DNA of 64,000 bases from Okeania sp. SIO1I7. Lineage in GTDB: Bacteria; Cyanobacteriota; Cyanobacteriia; Cyanobacteriales; Microcoleaceae. Shown piece by piece: positions 17,554 to 26,964 of the stretch. The notes under the pieces are model-generated. The model was not told the origin of the DNA. It ran no database searches and saw nothing but the letters and a program-made list of their open reading frames with translations. Location of the stretch: contig JAAHGF010000001.1 in assembly GCA_010672585.1 (NCBI GenBank), positions 496,001 through 560,000 of the forward strand, given 5' to 3'. A program made the position numbers and the translations under genes. Numbering within the stretch: the stretch's first letter is position 1; the number at the start of each line of letters is the position of its first letter.

Positions 17554-19617
17554 TTATTTAGTCCAACGATTTTGACTTTGTTTTAGATGTTCTAATAATT
17601 CTTGTTTATTCAAAGAAGGTTTTTTACATATCAAACCTTGACAAACTAACCCTACGGAATTTTTGGGTAAATCTGCTTCAACTTTATAAATAGTAGTAGG
17701 AAAATACTGAGTAATTAAGCTAGAAATTTCTGCTTCAGATGTTCTAACTAAAGTTTGATTTCTATACCAGTCAAGAGCAACAAATAAACTTGGACAAGCT
17801 TGAGGAGATTGTTTCATTATGCTGCTAAAAGCTGTTAAGGCTGACTCAGCTCGGTCGAGATAATATAATTCTTCGGTTAGCAAAGATAGACGTACTAAAT
17901 TAGCAACTGCTATGCCATTTGCTGCGGGAGTTGCATTATCAATGTAATTACGTTCTCGTAATATTAATTCTCCACTAACATCGCTTGGTGAATTGTAATA
18001 ACCTGATGCTTCTAAACTCCATAAAGATTTATCAAATTCATCTTGTAATTTTACTGCTGTTTCTAGCCAAAAATTAGTATTTGATGAAGTAATAGAAGCC
18101 TGTTGTAAGTCTAGCAAAGCTTTAATAAACAAAGCATAGTCTTCTGACTGTGCCATTACTGTAGGTTTACCTTCATAATTTAATCGATGAAAACGTTCGT
18201 CAACCCACTGATTTTTGATGATGAAATTAGCAGCATTAACGGCTAATTCTAGATATTCTGAATTGTTAAATACTGTAGCTGCTCGTGCCAATCCAGAAAT
18301 CATTAAACTATTCCAAGCAACAATCATTTTAGTGTCTGTTACTGCTGGAATTTTACCAGGCCAATTATTATTTTTTGCTTCTTGATTATTGGTTGCTGGT
18401 GGGAAAGTTTTTACAGAAAAAGGTTTGGCTCCATACCGTAATTCAAACAGTTTAGATAAGGAATTTTCTAAAGTTTCATCTAACTCTCCTGCTTGCTTTC
18501 TTTGCAAGACAATTTTTCCCTCGAAATTGCCAGTAGATGTTATGAAAAATTGTTCTGATAGTTCAGATAATTCTTCTGAGGTTAATAAATTTTCTAATTC
18601 TTGATAATTCCAAATATAGAAAGCACCTTCTTCTGGTTCGACTTCATCTGGAGTGGTGAAACTATCAGCATCTTGAGCAGCATAAAAAAAACCATCTGGT
18701 GCAGTCATTTCTCGTTTTAGCCAATTTATTGTGCCAATAATTCCTCGTTTAAAAGCTGGTTCTTGATGTCCTGCACTCCATAAATTAGCCAAATATTCAA
18801 CAACTTGACCGTTATCGTAGAGCATTTTTTCAAAGTGGGGAACTGTCCAAGTTGCGTCTACTGTATAACGATGAAAACCTCCGGCAACATGGTCATAAAT
18901 TCCTCCTAATGACAGATTTAATCCTCGTTGTAAACAAATTTGATTACCATCATATTGAGATTCAAAATTAAATCTTGTTCCTTGTAATGCTGCTTGTCCA
19001 TAAGGTATCATGGGAAAGCTTTGTTGAGAGTAGCGATCGCTAATAATTGCGGTACTAACTTCTAAACCTTTTTGCAGTATTTCTTCGCTTAAATCTTCTG
19101 CTTCTGGTAATAAAACTGATTTTCTTAATCCCTCCAACATTTCGGATTTTAAATCGTTAAGTTTATTTTTTTCTATGTCATAAAATCCTCTAATTTTTTG
19201 TAAAACTTCTAAAAATCCTGGTCGTCCATAACGAGGTTCAATAGGGAAATAAGTTCCACCAACAAAAGGTGTTAAATCATCAGGAGTTAAAAATATATTT
19301 AACGGCCAACCACCCTGTCCAGTTAACATTTGTAATGCCTGCATATAGATACTATCCACATCAGGTCGTTCTTCTCGATCTACTTTTATTGGTAAAAATT
19401 TTTCATTCAAATATTGGGCGATTTTTTCATCAGAAAAAGCTTCCCCTTCCATAACGGTACACCAGTGACAACTTGAATAACCAATTGATAGAAAAATTGG
19501 CTTATCTTCTCGCCGTGCAGTTTCTAAAGCTTCTTCACTCCACGGCCACCAATCTACAGGATTTTCTGCGTGTTTGCGGAGATAAAGACTTTGAGATTTA
19601 GCTAAACGATTGGTCAT
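17554..19617 (-). CDS. Thioredoxin-domain protein, SPATA20/YyaL family
   Basis: 687 residues, full length for the family. Residues about 1-165 are a thioredoxin-like (DUF255) domain with [26 protein letters not shown] (Cys50 and Cys53) and [18 protein letters not shown]. The rest is an alpha/alpha-barrel-like region with [33 protein letters not shown] and AAQDADSF. Relatives occur from bacteria to mammals; they are often called N-acylglucosamine 2-epimerase-like, but no activity is firmly known. Cytosolic, with no signal peptide. The start ATG at 19617 is followed by the family N-terminus ([20 protein letters not shown]). A broken copy of the 3' third lies immediately downstream. Confidence 0.88.
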   Translation of the reverse strand: MTNRLAKSQSLYLRKHAENPVDWWPWSEEALETARREDKPIFLSIGYSSCHWCTVMEGEAFSDEKIAQYLNEKFLPIKVDREERPDVDSIYMQALQMLTGQGGWPLNIFLTPDDLTPFVGGTYFPIEPRYGRPGFLEVLQKIRGFYDIEKNKLNDLKSEMLEGLRKSVLLPEAEDLSEEILQKGLEVSTAIISDRYSQQSFPMIPYGQAALQGTRFNFESQYDGNQICLQRGLNLSLGGIYDHVAGGFHRYTVDATWTVPHFEKMLYDNGQVVEYLANLWSAGHQEPAFKRGIIGTINWLKREMTAPDGFFYAAQDADSFTTPDEVEPEEGAFYIWNYQELENLLTSEELSELSEQFFITSTGNFEGKIVLQRKQAGELDETLENSLSKLFELRYGAKPFSVKTFPPATNNQEAKNNNWPGKIPAVTDTKMIVAWNSLMISGLARAATVFNNSEYLELAVNAANFIIKNQWVDERFHRLNYEGKPTVMAQSEDYALFIKALLDLQQASITSSNTNFWLETAVKLQDEFDKSLWSLEASGYYNSPSDVSGELILRERNYIDNATPAANGIAVANLVRLSLLTEELYYLDRAESALTAFSSIMKQSPQACPSLFVALDWYRNQTLVRTSEAEISSLITQYFPTTIYKVEADLPKNSVGLVCQGLICKKPSLNKQELLEHLKQSQNRWTK

Positions 19618-19976
19618 TTTTTCTTACTCCCTAGTTATTGTTAATATTGTCAGTTATTCTGGTACTTTGAAAAGTAGATGATTAACATTTCCGCAGATTA
19701 TAACGTATTTATGATTTTTGGGGCTTGATTTGGATAAAGTATTATGATTAAATTTCAATATTCATTCTTTATTTACTAAACAAAATGCTTTGAATTAATT
19801 GATATTTAATTCTTTTTTATTGTCGCTTGAAAAGGTGGATGAAAAAGAATTGATTCACATTTTTTCTTTTATTGAATAATTAATTATGAATGATCAATTG
19901 TCACTTATACCTAAAAGGAAGAGGATTATTATAATCAAATAAATTGTTGATTTTTTTGTTTTAAAAATAATATAAA

Positions 19977-20122
19977 TTACCGAATAATTAATCATTAATC
20001 ATTATTAATTAAATAATTAGGGTTAAAAGCCTCCTCTTTCAAGGGGAAAATAAAGAAATAATATTTCCTTATGTTCAATCAAGAACGGTTTTAACCAGAG
20101 GTAATTATCCATTATCCATTAA
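19977..20122 (-). repeat. R1-family element
   Basis: Starts TTACCGAATAATTAATCATT, contains AAAAGCCTCCTCTTTCAAGG and ACGGTTTTAACCAGAGGTAA, and ends at TTATCCATTAATG. It is the reverse orientation of the copy at 3.7 kb without the 72 bp expansion. Confidence 0.7.
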
Positions 20123-20242
20123 TGAAACATCTTCTGGGTAGACAAATGCTTGTTTGCGTAGCATTCCGCAGGAAAAGTTAGTTTAGGCAAGGGAATTATA
20201 TCAATTTGATAAATGTTTGCTACAAATACCTAGGATATTTTT

Positions 20243-20273
<31 letters not shown>

Positions 20274-20428
20274 AATGAATAGCTTTAATAAAATTTTTTA
20301 GGTCTGAATTTATCTTTTTAGTCCAATATATATCTCCTATAAAGTATTTTAATTGCCCCTATTATTCGTAACATTCTTTTTTCAAATTGGTATTACGTCA
20401 AAGCACTAAAAATGGCTATAACCCTTGT

Positions 20429-20595
20429 TCATTAATTAATAATTGATAATGGATAATTGATAATTGATAATTACCTCGGGTTTTAACCGTTACGGAATTG
20501 AATAAAAGGAAATATCCTAGCACTTTTTTTCCCCGAACAAGGGGAGGCTTCAAGGCGCGAATTATTTAATTATTAATTATTAATTATTAGGTAAT
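20429..20595 (+). repeat. R1-family element
   Basis: Contains ATTACCTCGGGTTTTAACCG and TTACGGAATTGAATAAAAGG, then CCCCGAACAAGGGGAGG and the AATTATTAATTATTAGGTAA end. The outer ATTACCT and AGGTAAT form short inverted ends. Confidence 0.75.
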
Positions 20596-20783
20596 TTGAG
20601 TGATCAGTTATCCGTTGTAATCAAGGAACTATACCCTTTTGACGTAAAAGCCTCTTTCTATCTATATTTTAGCGTATTTTTTGCTGCTGTTTTGTCTAAG
20701 TCCTGATAAGATAAATCAAATCTTAACTATATATTAGTAATCGTAATTTATCTTTCTATTTACTCTCAAAAATTATCAATATT

Positions 20784-20940
20784 TCATTAATTGATAATTG
20801 ATAATGGATAATTGATAATTACCTCTGGTTCAAACCGCTACGGAATTGAATATAAGGAGATATTATTTCTTTATTTTCCCCTTAAAAGGGGAGGCTTTAA
20901 ACCTGAATTATTTAATGATTAATAATTAATAATTCGGTAA
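20784..20940 (+). repeat. R1-family element
   Basis: Same layout as the copy 350 bp upstream: ATTACCTCTGGTTCAAACCG, then TTATTTTCCCCTTAAAAGGG, then AATAATTAATAATTCGGTAA. Confidence 0.75.
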
Positions 20941-21073
20941 TGCCAATGACCAAAAGCAATGCGATACTTGTGAAACACTTCAATTATTAAGTAAATGATG
21001 CAATAAAAATCATTTTTGTAATTATTATTAGCTAGTTAGCATTAATTATTATAATTTTAACTTCTCCCTGTAA

Positions 21074-21093
21074 GGACGTTGTATGCAACGTCC
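21074..21093. repeat. Perfect 8 bp inverted repeat
   Basis: GGACGTTG and CAACGTCC separated by TATG. It may be a terminator-like or dispersed hairpin; there is no T-run after it, so a terminator is unlikely. Confidence 0.55.
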
Positions 21094-21388
21094 CTACCTA
21101 CTTATCCTTCTGGAAGTCTACCCTTTTAAGGAGATAAAAAAAGAGGGTGCATCTCATATTTACAAAAATACTTTTTTCCTATATATTCTCTGTTGTCTTT
21201 CGGAGCTGTTGCCTGTTGCCTAAAAGCGATAAATTTTTGGCTTTATTCAGAATTGAGATGCACCTAAACAAAGATAATTTCGTATTTTCTTGCCTCCTTA
21301 TTGCAGAGGTACTGTTAACGCAGTTCCTCCGACAGGAGGCTAACTGATAACTGAAATGACTTCCAATTTTTTCCTTCCTCAATAATTT

Positions 21389-22960
21389 ATGAATTACTCA
21401 AGAAGAAACTTCCATAAAATTGCTATCCAATTTTCTTTAGGAGTGGGAATAGCTCCAATTTTATCAAAATATCTAAATCTCAACTTGTCAGAAAATTTAT
21501 TAGAGAATAAAGTCAAAGAATTTTTTGCTTATCTCGACCCAGAAATTGATTTATTAATTCCTACATATTTGGGAAACGATCAAAGAAGATTTTATGGTCG
21601 TGGTACACCAGATAATTTTAAAATTTTAGATAAATTTAAATTAGGAACAGGTGTAACTTATGTAGGTAAAACTAGAAAAGTTTGGAGTGGTGCTGGATGG
21701 ACGGGACAACCAACTGTTACTAAAGACCGTGGAAAAACTTATTTAGTTATTGGCGGTTATGACTATATTTTACGCAAAATAGATGCTGCTAATAATCAGG
21801 AAGTTTGGCAATATAAATTTGATGATGTGATTAAAGGTTCGAGTACGATTTATATTGATGAAACTGCCAATGAAGAAAATCGTATTGTGATTTTACAAGG
21901 CAGTAGAACTGGGAGACCAAAAAAAGGAATTGCTCCTAGTTTTCGTGCTATTTCTTTTAGGACAGGGAAAGAAATTTGGCAACTAGATATTAGAAAAACT
22001 CGTAGTTATAGTCGCGATAATGATAGCTCTGCTTTGCCATTAGAAAATAATTTAATTTTCAATGCTGGAGAAAATGCTATTGGTTATTTTATTAATAGTT
22101 CTGTCAGTAAAGCTAAAATAAAATCTTCTATTCTGCAGCCAGAAGTATTATCAGAAATCAAACTTTATGTAGATAGCGATGTTAAAAGACAAGGGGGAAA
22201 TATTGTCTCTGAATCATCTCCCGCTAGATTGGGTAATAGAATTTTTTTAGCAGCAGGTTCCGGACATATTTATGGTATTGATATAGAGAGTAAAAAGATA
22301 GTTTGGGATTTTTATACAGGTTCAGATTTAGATGGTACTGTTGCTATTTCTAAAAGTGGTAAATTATTTTGTGCGATTGAAAAACAATTTATTCCTGGAA
22401 ATGGTGGGGTGGTGAAATTAAACCCTAATCAAAAAAATCAGGAAAGTGTAGAATGGTTTTTGCCTACAGGTAATATTAAATTTAATAGTTGGTTAGGAGG
22501 TATTATTGGGTCGGTAGCTTTGAATGATGAATATAATAATTATGGTGAATTTCCGGCTTTATTTGCTACTAATGCTATTGATGGATATCTATATATTGGT
22601 TCCCAAGATTTAACTACAGGAAATCAAGTTAAAGGACCTTTGAAAAAGTTTAGTTATGATACTCCTCTAATCCTGTTTAAGCAGAAAATTGGTCCCTCAA
22701 TTTCAACGCCAATTTTTACTGATGGAAATAAACTGGTAACTGCTGGATATAATGGGGTTTATATATTTAATTTGAATTGGGAATTTGCTAAACCTGACGA
22801 GCAAAATGTTTTACCTAACGCTCAAGGAGAATTTTTCCGCTTAATAGTAGAAGAAGCTGGCAAATTTACGGGTAAAGTGTCTTTTGAATCTACCCCTATT
22901 GTATGGGATGGAATTATTAGAATTTGTGGTCGGGATGGTTGGTTATATAGTTTTGGTTAA
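21389..22960 (+). CDS. Exported PQQ-like beta-propeller protein
   Basis: 523 residues. The N-terminus MNYSRRNFHKIAIQFSLGVG has twin arginines and a hydrophobic stretch, a possible Tat signal, so the protein is probably periplasmic or cell-wall located. Propeller blades are seen as repeated strand motifs with W/Y-x-F and G-x-I: YDYILRKIDAANNQEVWQYK, FRAISFRTGKEIWQLDIRK, SGHIYGIDIESKKIVWDFYT, NGVYIFNLNW and GWLYSFG at the C-terminus. These resemble PQQ/YWTD repeats but without an assigned catalytic site, so this may be a structural or binding protein. It stands alone, with a long repeat-filled region upstream. ATG at 21389 is the first start in frame after the stop. Confidence 0.75.
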   Translation: MNYSRRNFHKIAIQFSLGVGIAPILSKYLNLNLSENLLENKVKEFFAYLDPEIDLLIPTYLGNDQRRFYGRGTPDNFKILDKFKLGTGVTYVGKTRKVWSGAGWTGQPTVTKDRGKTYLVIGGYDYILRKIDAANNQEVWQYKFDDVIKGSSTIYIDETANEENRIVILQGSRTGRPKKGIAPSFRAISFRTGKEIWQLDIRKTRSYSRDNDSSALPLENNLIFNAGENAIGYFINSSVSKAKIKSSILQPEVLSEIKLYVDSDVKRQGGNIVSESSPARLGNRIFLAAGSGHIYGIDIESKKIVWDFYTGSDLDGTVAISKSGKLFCAIEKQFIPGNGGVVKLNPNQKNQESVEWFLPTGNIKFNSWLGGIIGSVALNDEYNNYGEFPALFATNAIDGYLYIGSQDLTTGNQVKGPLKKFSYDTPLILFKQKIGPSISTPIFTDGNKLVTAGYNGVYIFNLNWEFAKPDEQNVLPNAQGEFFRLIVEEAGKFTGKVSFESTPIVWDGIIRICGRDGWLYSFG

Positions 22961-23060
22961 AATTTAGGAATATAGAAAAAGCGAGAGAGAAACAGAGTGA
23001 ATTTATACTGACCGAAAAATACTGCCATATTTATCACATCATTTTATCTGATGTATATTA

Positions 23061-23196
23061 TATTATGTCCAGTTAATTACTTATAAATAAAATGACGGAG
23101 GAGTCAGGATTCAGGAGTCAGGAGGGAAGAAATAAGCAAGAAATAAGACGAGGAAAAGGAGAAAGTTTTTTGATCACTAATTATCCGAACATGATC
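23061..23196. repeat. R3-family element
   Basis: Ends TATTATGTCCAGTTAATTAC and TTATCCGAACATGATC are imperfect inverted repeats. The interior contains GGAGTCAGGA heptads. It lies between two converging genes. Confidence 0.65.
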
Positions 23197-24723
23197 TTAC
23201 TTACCCAATCTTAAATAGTAATAAAAATTTCGGTCTTGGTATTGCAATATATAACGATTATCTAATAGGTTGACATTATTATAAACTTGTAAATTTTCTT
23301 GAAAAATTGGGTCAGAATCTTTTAGTTCTATCAATTCTATTTTTACTTTTTTTTCTACTTCCCGTAATTCATTTAATGTTTGGGGTAATTGCCAAATTAC
23401 TTGAGTTGGATAATTAGCGATCGCTAGATAAAAATTTTTTTCTGATATTACTACTTGTGGTTGAATTTGCAATTTTGAAATAACTTTTTGCACCCGGGAA
23501 CTATAAGTATATAAACGTTCAGACTGTCGTCGTTGGAGATTTTTTAGTTTGTGAAATGTGACAAAATTTGAATAACTTAAACACACCAAAATTCCTAATC
23601 CTATAGCAAGTATCTTTTTAGTTGGTAATTGTGAAGTTAATAACCATAAACTTGCCACTGATAATATTGTCATTAATGGAGAAAAAACTGCCAACCCTCG
23701 AATCCCCATATCAATATATTGATAAAGTAAAAAAACTGCTAATAAAGCTGGCAGAAAACTAATTAGGCTCAAAATACATAAATTTCTATAAACTGTAAAA
23801 TATGTCAATTTATGTCGTTCAATTGTAGGAGTAAATACAGCTAAAGAAATACCCCATAGCAACAACATTGATAGAGTAATTGTTGAATAGACTGGAAACT
23901 GTTTAAAATTAATGATGAGACTGCAATTGAATAAAAAATTTTCGCCCATCATTCTGAACATATTCGTCAAACTAGATTGGGATAAAATTCTTGTTGCTGC
24001 ATAAGGATAAATTTCTTGGTTTTGGGAAAGGGGAATTAAAATAGTGATTGATAATAATGTCAAACAAAATAATAGACTCAATAAAGTTTGTTTGTAATAT
24101 TGATTTTTATTTATCCATAAAACAGCAATACTAGCAGGAAGTAAGGTTAAAAGAAAAGGTTTGATTAGATATGCTAAAGCTATTACTAAACTCAAAAATA
24201 TACCTTTTAACCAACCCTCTTTTTGTAAAAATAATAGAACTACAGCCACCATAACTACAGCAGCAGCAGATATTTCAGTCATTACCGAATGAGTCAAAAC
24301 TAGAGTGTAAGGATAAATCAAATAAATCAAAGCAGCACCAAAACCAACCCATTGATTAAATATATTTTTGCCAACTATAAAGATGAGAAACATAGTTATC
24401 ATCAGTAGCAAATAATTTACAAAAAACGGCGTTCTTTCATTAATACCACCAATCAAAAAACCAACAGCTAAAATTAAAGGATAACCAGGCAAATGAGTAT
24501 CCTTAGTAGGATAGCCTTTTTCGATAATACTACTAGCTAAATAATGATGACTATTAAAATCAAAATTACGCACAATATTTTGAGCCACAGTATAGTAAAG
24601 TGTTTCATCATTCCAGCGAATTTGTAAAGAAACTGGTCTCGTCAAATAAAGAGCGATCGCCGTCATCATCAAAAGCAATAAATAAGGAAAAATATTCGTC
24701 AATAAGTTTTTACCAGTATTCAT
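23197..24723 (-). CDS. GT39/ArnT-like integral membrane glycosyltransferase
   Basis: 508 residues with about eleven predicted membrane helices. Residues 1-30 hold the first helix (FPYLLLLMMTAIALYLTRPV), followed by the loop RWNDETLYYTVAQNIVRNF with the acidic DE pair expected of GT-C enzymes of the PMT/ArnT group. HLPGYPLILAVGF and FVNYLLLMITMFLI follow in the family order. Such enzymes move a sugar from a lipid-phosphate donor to a protein or lipid on the outer face of the plasma membrane. The soluble C-terminus (about 400-508) would face the periplasm. It is monocistronic, and the partner sugar pathway is not visible here. Confidence 0.8.
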   Translation of the reverse strand: MNTGKNLLTNIFPYLLLLMMTAIALYLTRPVSLQIRWNDETLYYTVAQNIVRNFDFNSHHYLASSIIEKGYPTKDTHLPGYPLILAVGFLIGGINERTPFFVNYLLLMITMFLIFIVGKNIFNQWVGFGAALIYLIYPYTLVLTHSVMTEISAAAVVMVAVVLLFLQKEGWLKGIFLSLVIALAYLIKPFLLTLLPASIAVLWINKNQYYKQTLLSLLFCLTLLSITILIPLSQNQEIYPYAATRILSQSSLTNMFRMMGENFLFNCSLIINFKQFPVYSTITLSMLLLWGISLAVFTPTIERHKLTYFTVYRNLCILSLISFLPALLAVFLLYQYIDMGIRGLAVFSPLMTILSVASLWLLTSQLPTKKILAIGLGILVCLSYSNFVTFHKLKNLQRRQSERLYTYSSRVQKVISKLQIQPQVVISEKNFYLAIANYPTQVIWQLPQTLNELREVEKKVKIELIELKDSDPIFQENLQVYNNVNLLDNRYILQYQDRNFYYYLRLGK

Positions 24724-24787
24724 TTTTGAATAAATTAATCAAGAAAAAAAAATATCTAAAATTTACAATTTTTGGCTGTATATTCCT

Positions 24788-24862
24788 AAGCATTTCCTGC
24801 GGAATGCTGGGCAAACAGCTATTAACATTCAGCATTTACTACTGAATGCTACGCAAACAGTT
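24788..24862. repeat. R4 hairpin repeat, two cores
   Basis: Two successive copies of the core (GCATTTCCTGCGGAATGCTG, then GAATGCTACGCAAACAG). Confidence 0.7.
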
Positions 24863-25281
24863 TTTGAAAGTAATAGCTTACTAAGGTTAGCTAGTGACAA
24901 AAAAATAGGGTCTCAACGCTACCCTTTCAAGGGCATGAAAAAAGTAACTTTCAGTCTTTCAAGCCTCTAGCTTTAGCCAGATATACTAATAACTGAAATG
25001 ACCTTTTTCTTTCCTGCGGAATGCTGCATAAACATAATTTTGAACTCTCCTTATTCTAAAGATAATAAGTTAATAACTGATAAGTGAATACTTATGTATG
25101 TACCTCAGTAATTTTAGAAAATCTATATTTTAAAATAAGTAGATAAATTTTAAATTATAAAAATCATCTTTTTGCAGTACAATAATTAATATGTATAGCA
25201 AAAAAGCAAAAATCCGAACAGCAAAAAACCAGCAAAATTAATCTAAAAAATGCTTTTTTATTAGCTGAAACATTCACTATT

Positions 25282-25552
25282 TAGGGTTTGCTGAAAAAGT
25301 CTGATTGTGATGATAGGGAACACCGGATCTGGGAACAGCGGTGCGACCCCGCGACGACGATAGTCGCAAGGGAACGCGCACCAAGAGAGGGAACAGTTTA
25401 GACTATCTGCTAGGGCCAAATTTTTTGATACTCAGGGGAAAAGTATTAGCATTTTGAGGCAAAAACAGCCAAAAACCTTACACTTTTTAAAGGCCAAAAA
25501 AGGCTGAAAGCAATATCAGTCAATGCGCGTGATATTTAATCAGCAAGCGCTA
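25282..25552 (+). repeat. R2-family inverted-repeat element
   Basis: Begins TAGGGTTTGCTGAAAAAGTC and ends GATATTTAATCAGCAAGCGC. The end inverted repeat is TAGGGYTTGCTGA. The interior AAAGGCCAAAAAAGGCTGAA is shared in looser form with the 48.6 kb copy. Confidence 0.7.
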
Positions 25553-25762
25553 TTTATTGCTATACAAACGTAAGCATTCAGCTAATAGTTGACGGCTATC
25601 AGCAATAAGACTCTGTGCTTAAAAAAGGGGTTTAAATGAATATAGACTTTGGAGCTGACTTTTGTGGTAATATTTTTTGTTTCTCAATTAAGAAAGCTTT
25701 GATCGCTAACTAAAAGCAATAGCTGATGGCTAAATGCTTACATACAAACTTAAAATTATATC

Positions 25763-25930
25763 ATGGGAAAGGCTAAATCTAAATCTGACTTACCAAGTAA
25801 AATATGTCCCGTATGTAATCGCCCTTTTACCTGGCGAAAAAAATGGGCTGGGTGTTGGGATGAAGTCAAATATTGTTCTGAAAGATGTCGGCGACGTAAG
25901 TCAAAAATTGACAAACAAATTGAGATATAG
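25763..25930 (+). CDS. DUF2256 zinc-finger-like small protein
   Basis: A 55-residue protein, MGKAKSKSDLPSKICPVC followed by RPFTWRKKW, CWDEVKYCSERCRRR and a short basic tail. The CPVC and CSERC pairs would bind one zinc. This is the DUF2256 pattern, found as small proteins in many bacteria and cyanobacteria, often near photolyase/cryptochrome genes; the function is unknown. The start ATG at 25763 fits the family start (MGKAKSKSDLP). It lies 45 bases upstream of the isoaspartyl peptidase gene on the same strand, so the two may be co-transcribed. A longer frame overlapping it (25734-25991) is a shadow. Confidence 0.88.
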   Translation: MGKAKSKSDLPSKICPVCNRPFTWRKKWAGCWDEVKYCSERCRRRKSKIDKQIEI

Positions 25931-25975
25931 CCTCATACCTAAATTTAATGATTCTGTAGTTAATCACAATAAAAA

Positions 25976-26899
25976 ATGCAACCAAAACTAATTATTCACG
26001 GCGGTGCAGGTAGTTCCCTTGAGGAAAAAGGAGGATTAGAAACAGTTCGTAAATCTCTCCATAGAATAGTAGATGAATTACATAACTTGCTTCTGAGCGA
26101 TGCAAAGGCCATTGATGTAGTTGTCCGTGGTTGTCAACTATTAGAAGATGACCCCATATTTAATGCTGGGACCGGTTCAGTCCTACAATCTGATGGCCAG
26201 ATTCGGATGAGTGCTTCCTTGATGGATGGTTTAAATAATCGGTTTAGTGGGGCGATCAATGTGTCCCGGATTAAAAACCCCATTGAATTGGCCAAAGCAC
26301 TGCAAACATCACCCGATCGCGTACTATCAGACAATGGAGCTGCTGAATTTGTGCGGGAACTACAAATGCCTGTTTACAACCCCCTGACAGATAAACGATT
26401 AAACGAATGGCTAGAAGACCGCAAACAAGGCTTTAGTAGAAAGATGGCAAATGTCGTGGCAGAATCTCCAGGTACTGGCACTATCGGAGTGGTAGTCTTA
26501 GATAAAGAAGGGAGATTAGCTGCGGGAACTTCTACTGGTGGAAAAGGTTTTGAAAAGATTGGTCGTGTAAGTGACTCGGCCATGCCTGCCGGAAATTATG
26601 CCACTGGTAGTGCTGGAGTTAGTTGTACCGGTATTGGAGAAGATATTATTGATGAATGTTTGGCCGCCAAAATTGTGATTCGGGTAACAGATGGTTTTTC
26701 GCTCAAAGCAGCTTTTGAACGTTCATTTGCTGAAGCTCACGAACATCGGAGGGACTTAGGAGCGATCAGTATTGATGCTAACGGCATAATTGCTTGGGGA
26801 AAAACTTGTGATGTCATTTTGGCTGCTTTTCACGATGGGCAAAAAATTGGTGATAGTTTAGAAGCGGCAGAAGGGACATTAATTTTTACTGCTGAATAA
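25976..26899 (+). CDS. iaaA: Isoaspartyl peptidase / L-asparaginase (Ntn hydrolase)
   Basis: 307 residues of the plant-type asparaginase family. The N-terminal IIHGGAG, the FNAGTGSVL and MSASLMDG blocks and the autocleavage site GTGTIGVVVLD are all present. Cleavage before Thr169 would free the catalytic threonine of the beta subunit. RVSDSAMPAGNYAT and the STGG substrate loop follow. The enzyme removes isoaspartyl residues from dipeptides and hydrolyses asparagine; in cyanobacteria it may also act on cyanophycin dipeptides (beta-Asp-Arg). Cytosolic. The spacing to DUF2256 suggests a two-gene unit. Confidence 0.92.
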   Translation: MQPKLIIHGGAGSSLEEKGGLETVRKSLHRIVDELHNLLLSDAKAIDVVVRGCQLLEDDPIFNAGTGSVLQSDGQIRMSASLMDGLNNRFSGAINVSRIKNPIELAKALQTSPDRVLSDNGAAEFVRELQMPVYNPLTDKRLNEWLEDRKQGFSRKMANVVAESPGTGTIGVVVLDKEGRLAAGTSTGGKGFEKIGRVSDSAMPAGNYATGSAGVSCTGIGEDIIDECLAAKIVIRVTDGFSLKAAFERSFAEAHEHRRDLGAISIDANGIIAWGKTCDVILAAFHDGQKIGDSLEAAEGTLIFTAE

Positions 26900-26964
26900 T
26901 TCATAATAGGGGGGCAATTTCCCCCAACTATCAACTAGAGTGGTGTTTTTATCTAAATGTTGGC

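Larger units (their letters stand above)
24724..25762. other. Intergenic region with R4 and R2 repeats
   Basis: A 1.04 kb gap between divergent genes. R4 hairpin cores lie at about 24788-24862 and 25005-25035, an R2 element at 25282-25552, and more R4-like CAGCTAATAG sequence at about 25566-25735. No gene is supported. Confidence 0.7.

Noticed and set aside
21147-21382. Overlapping 66-67 residue frames on both strands
   Set aside because: They lie in repeat debris on both strands and match nothing recognisable.
25734-25991. 85-residue frame overlapping DUF2256
   Set aside because: The DUF2256 frame (25763-25930) matches a known family; the longer frame is an out-of-frame shadow.
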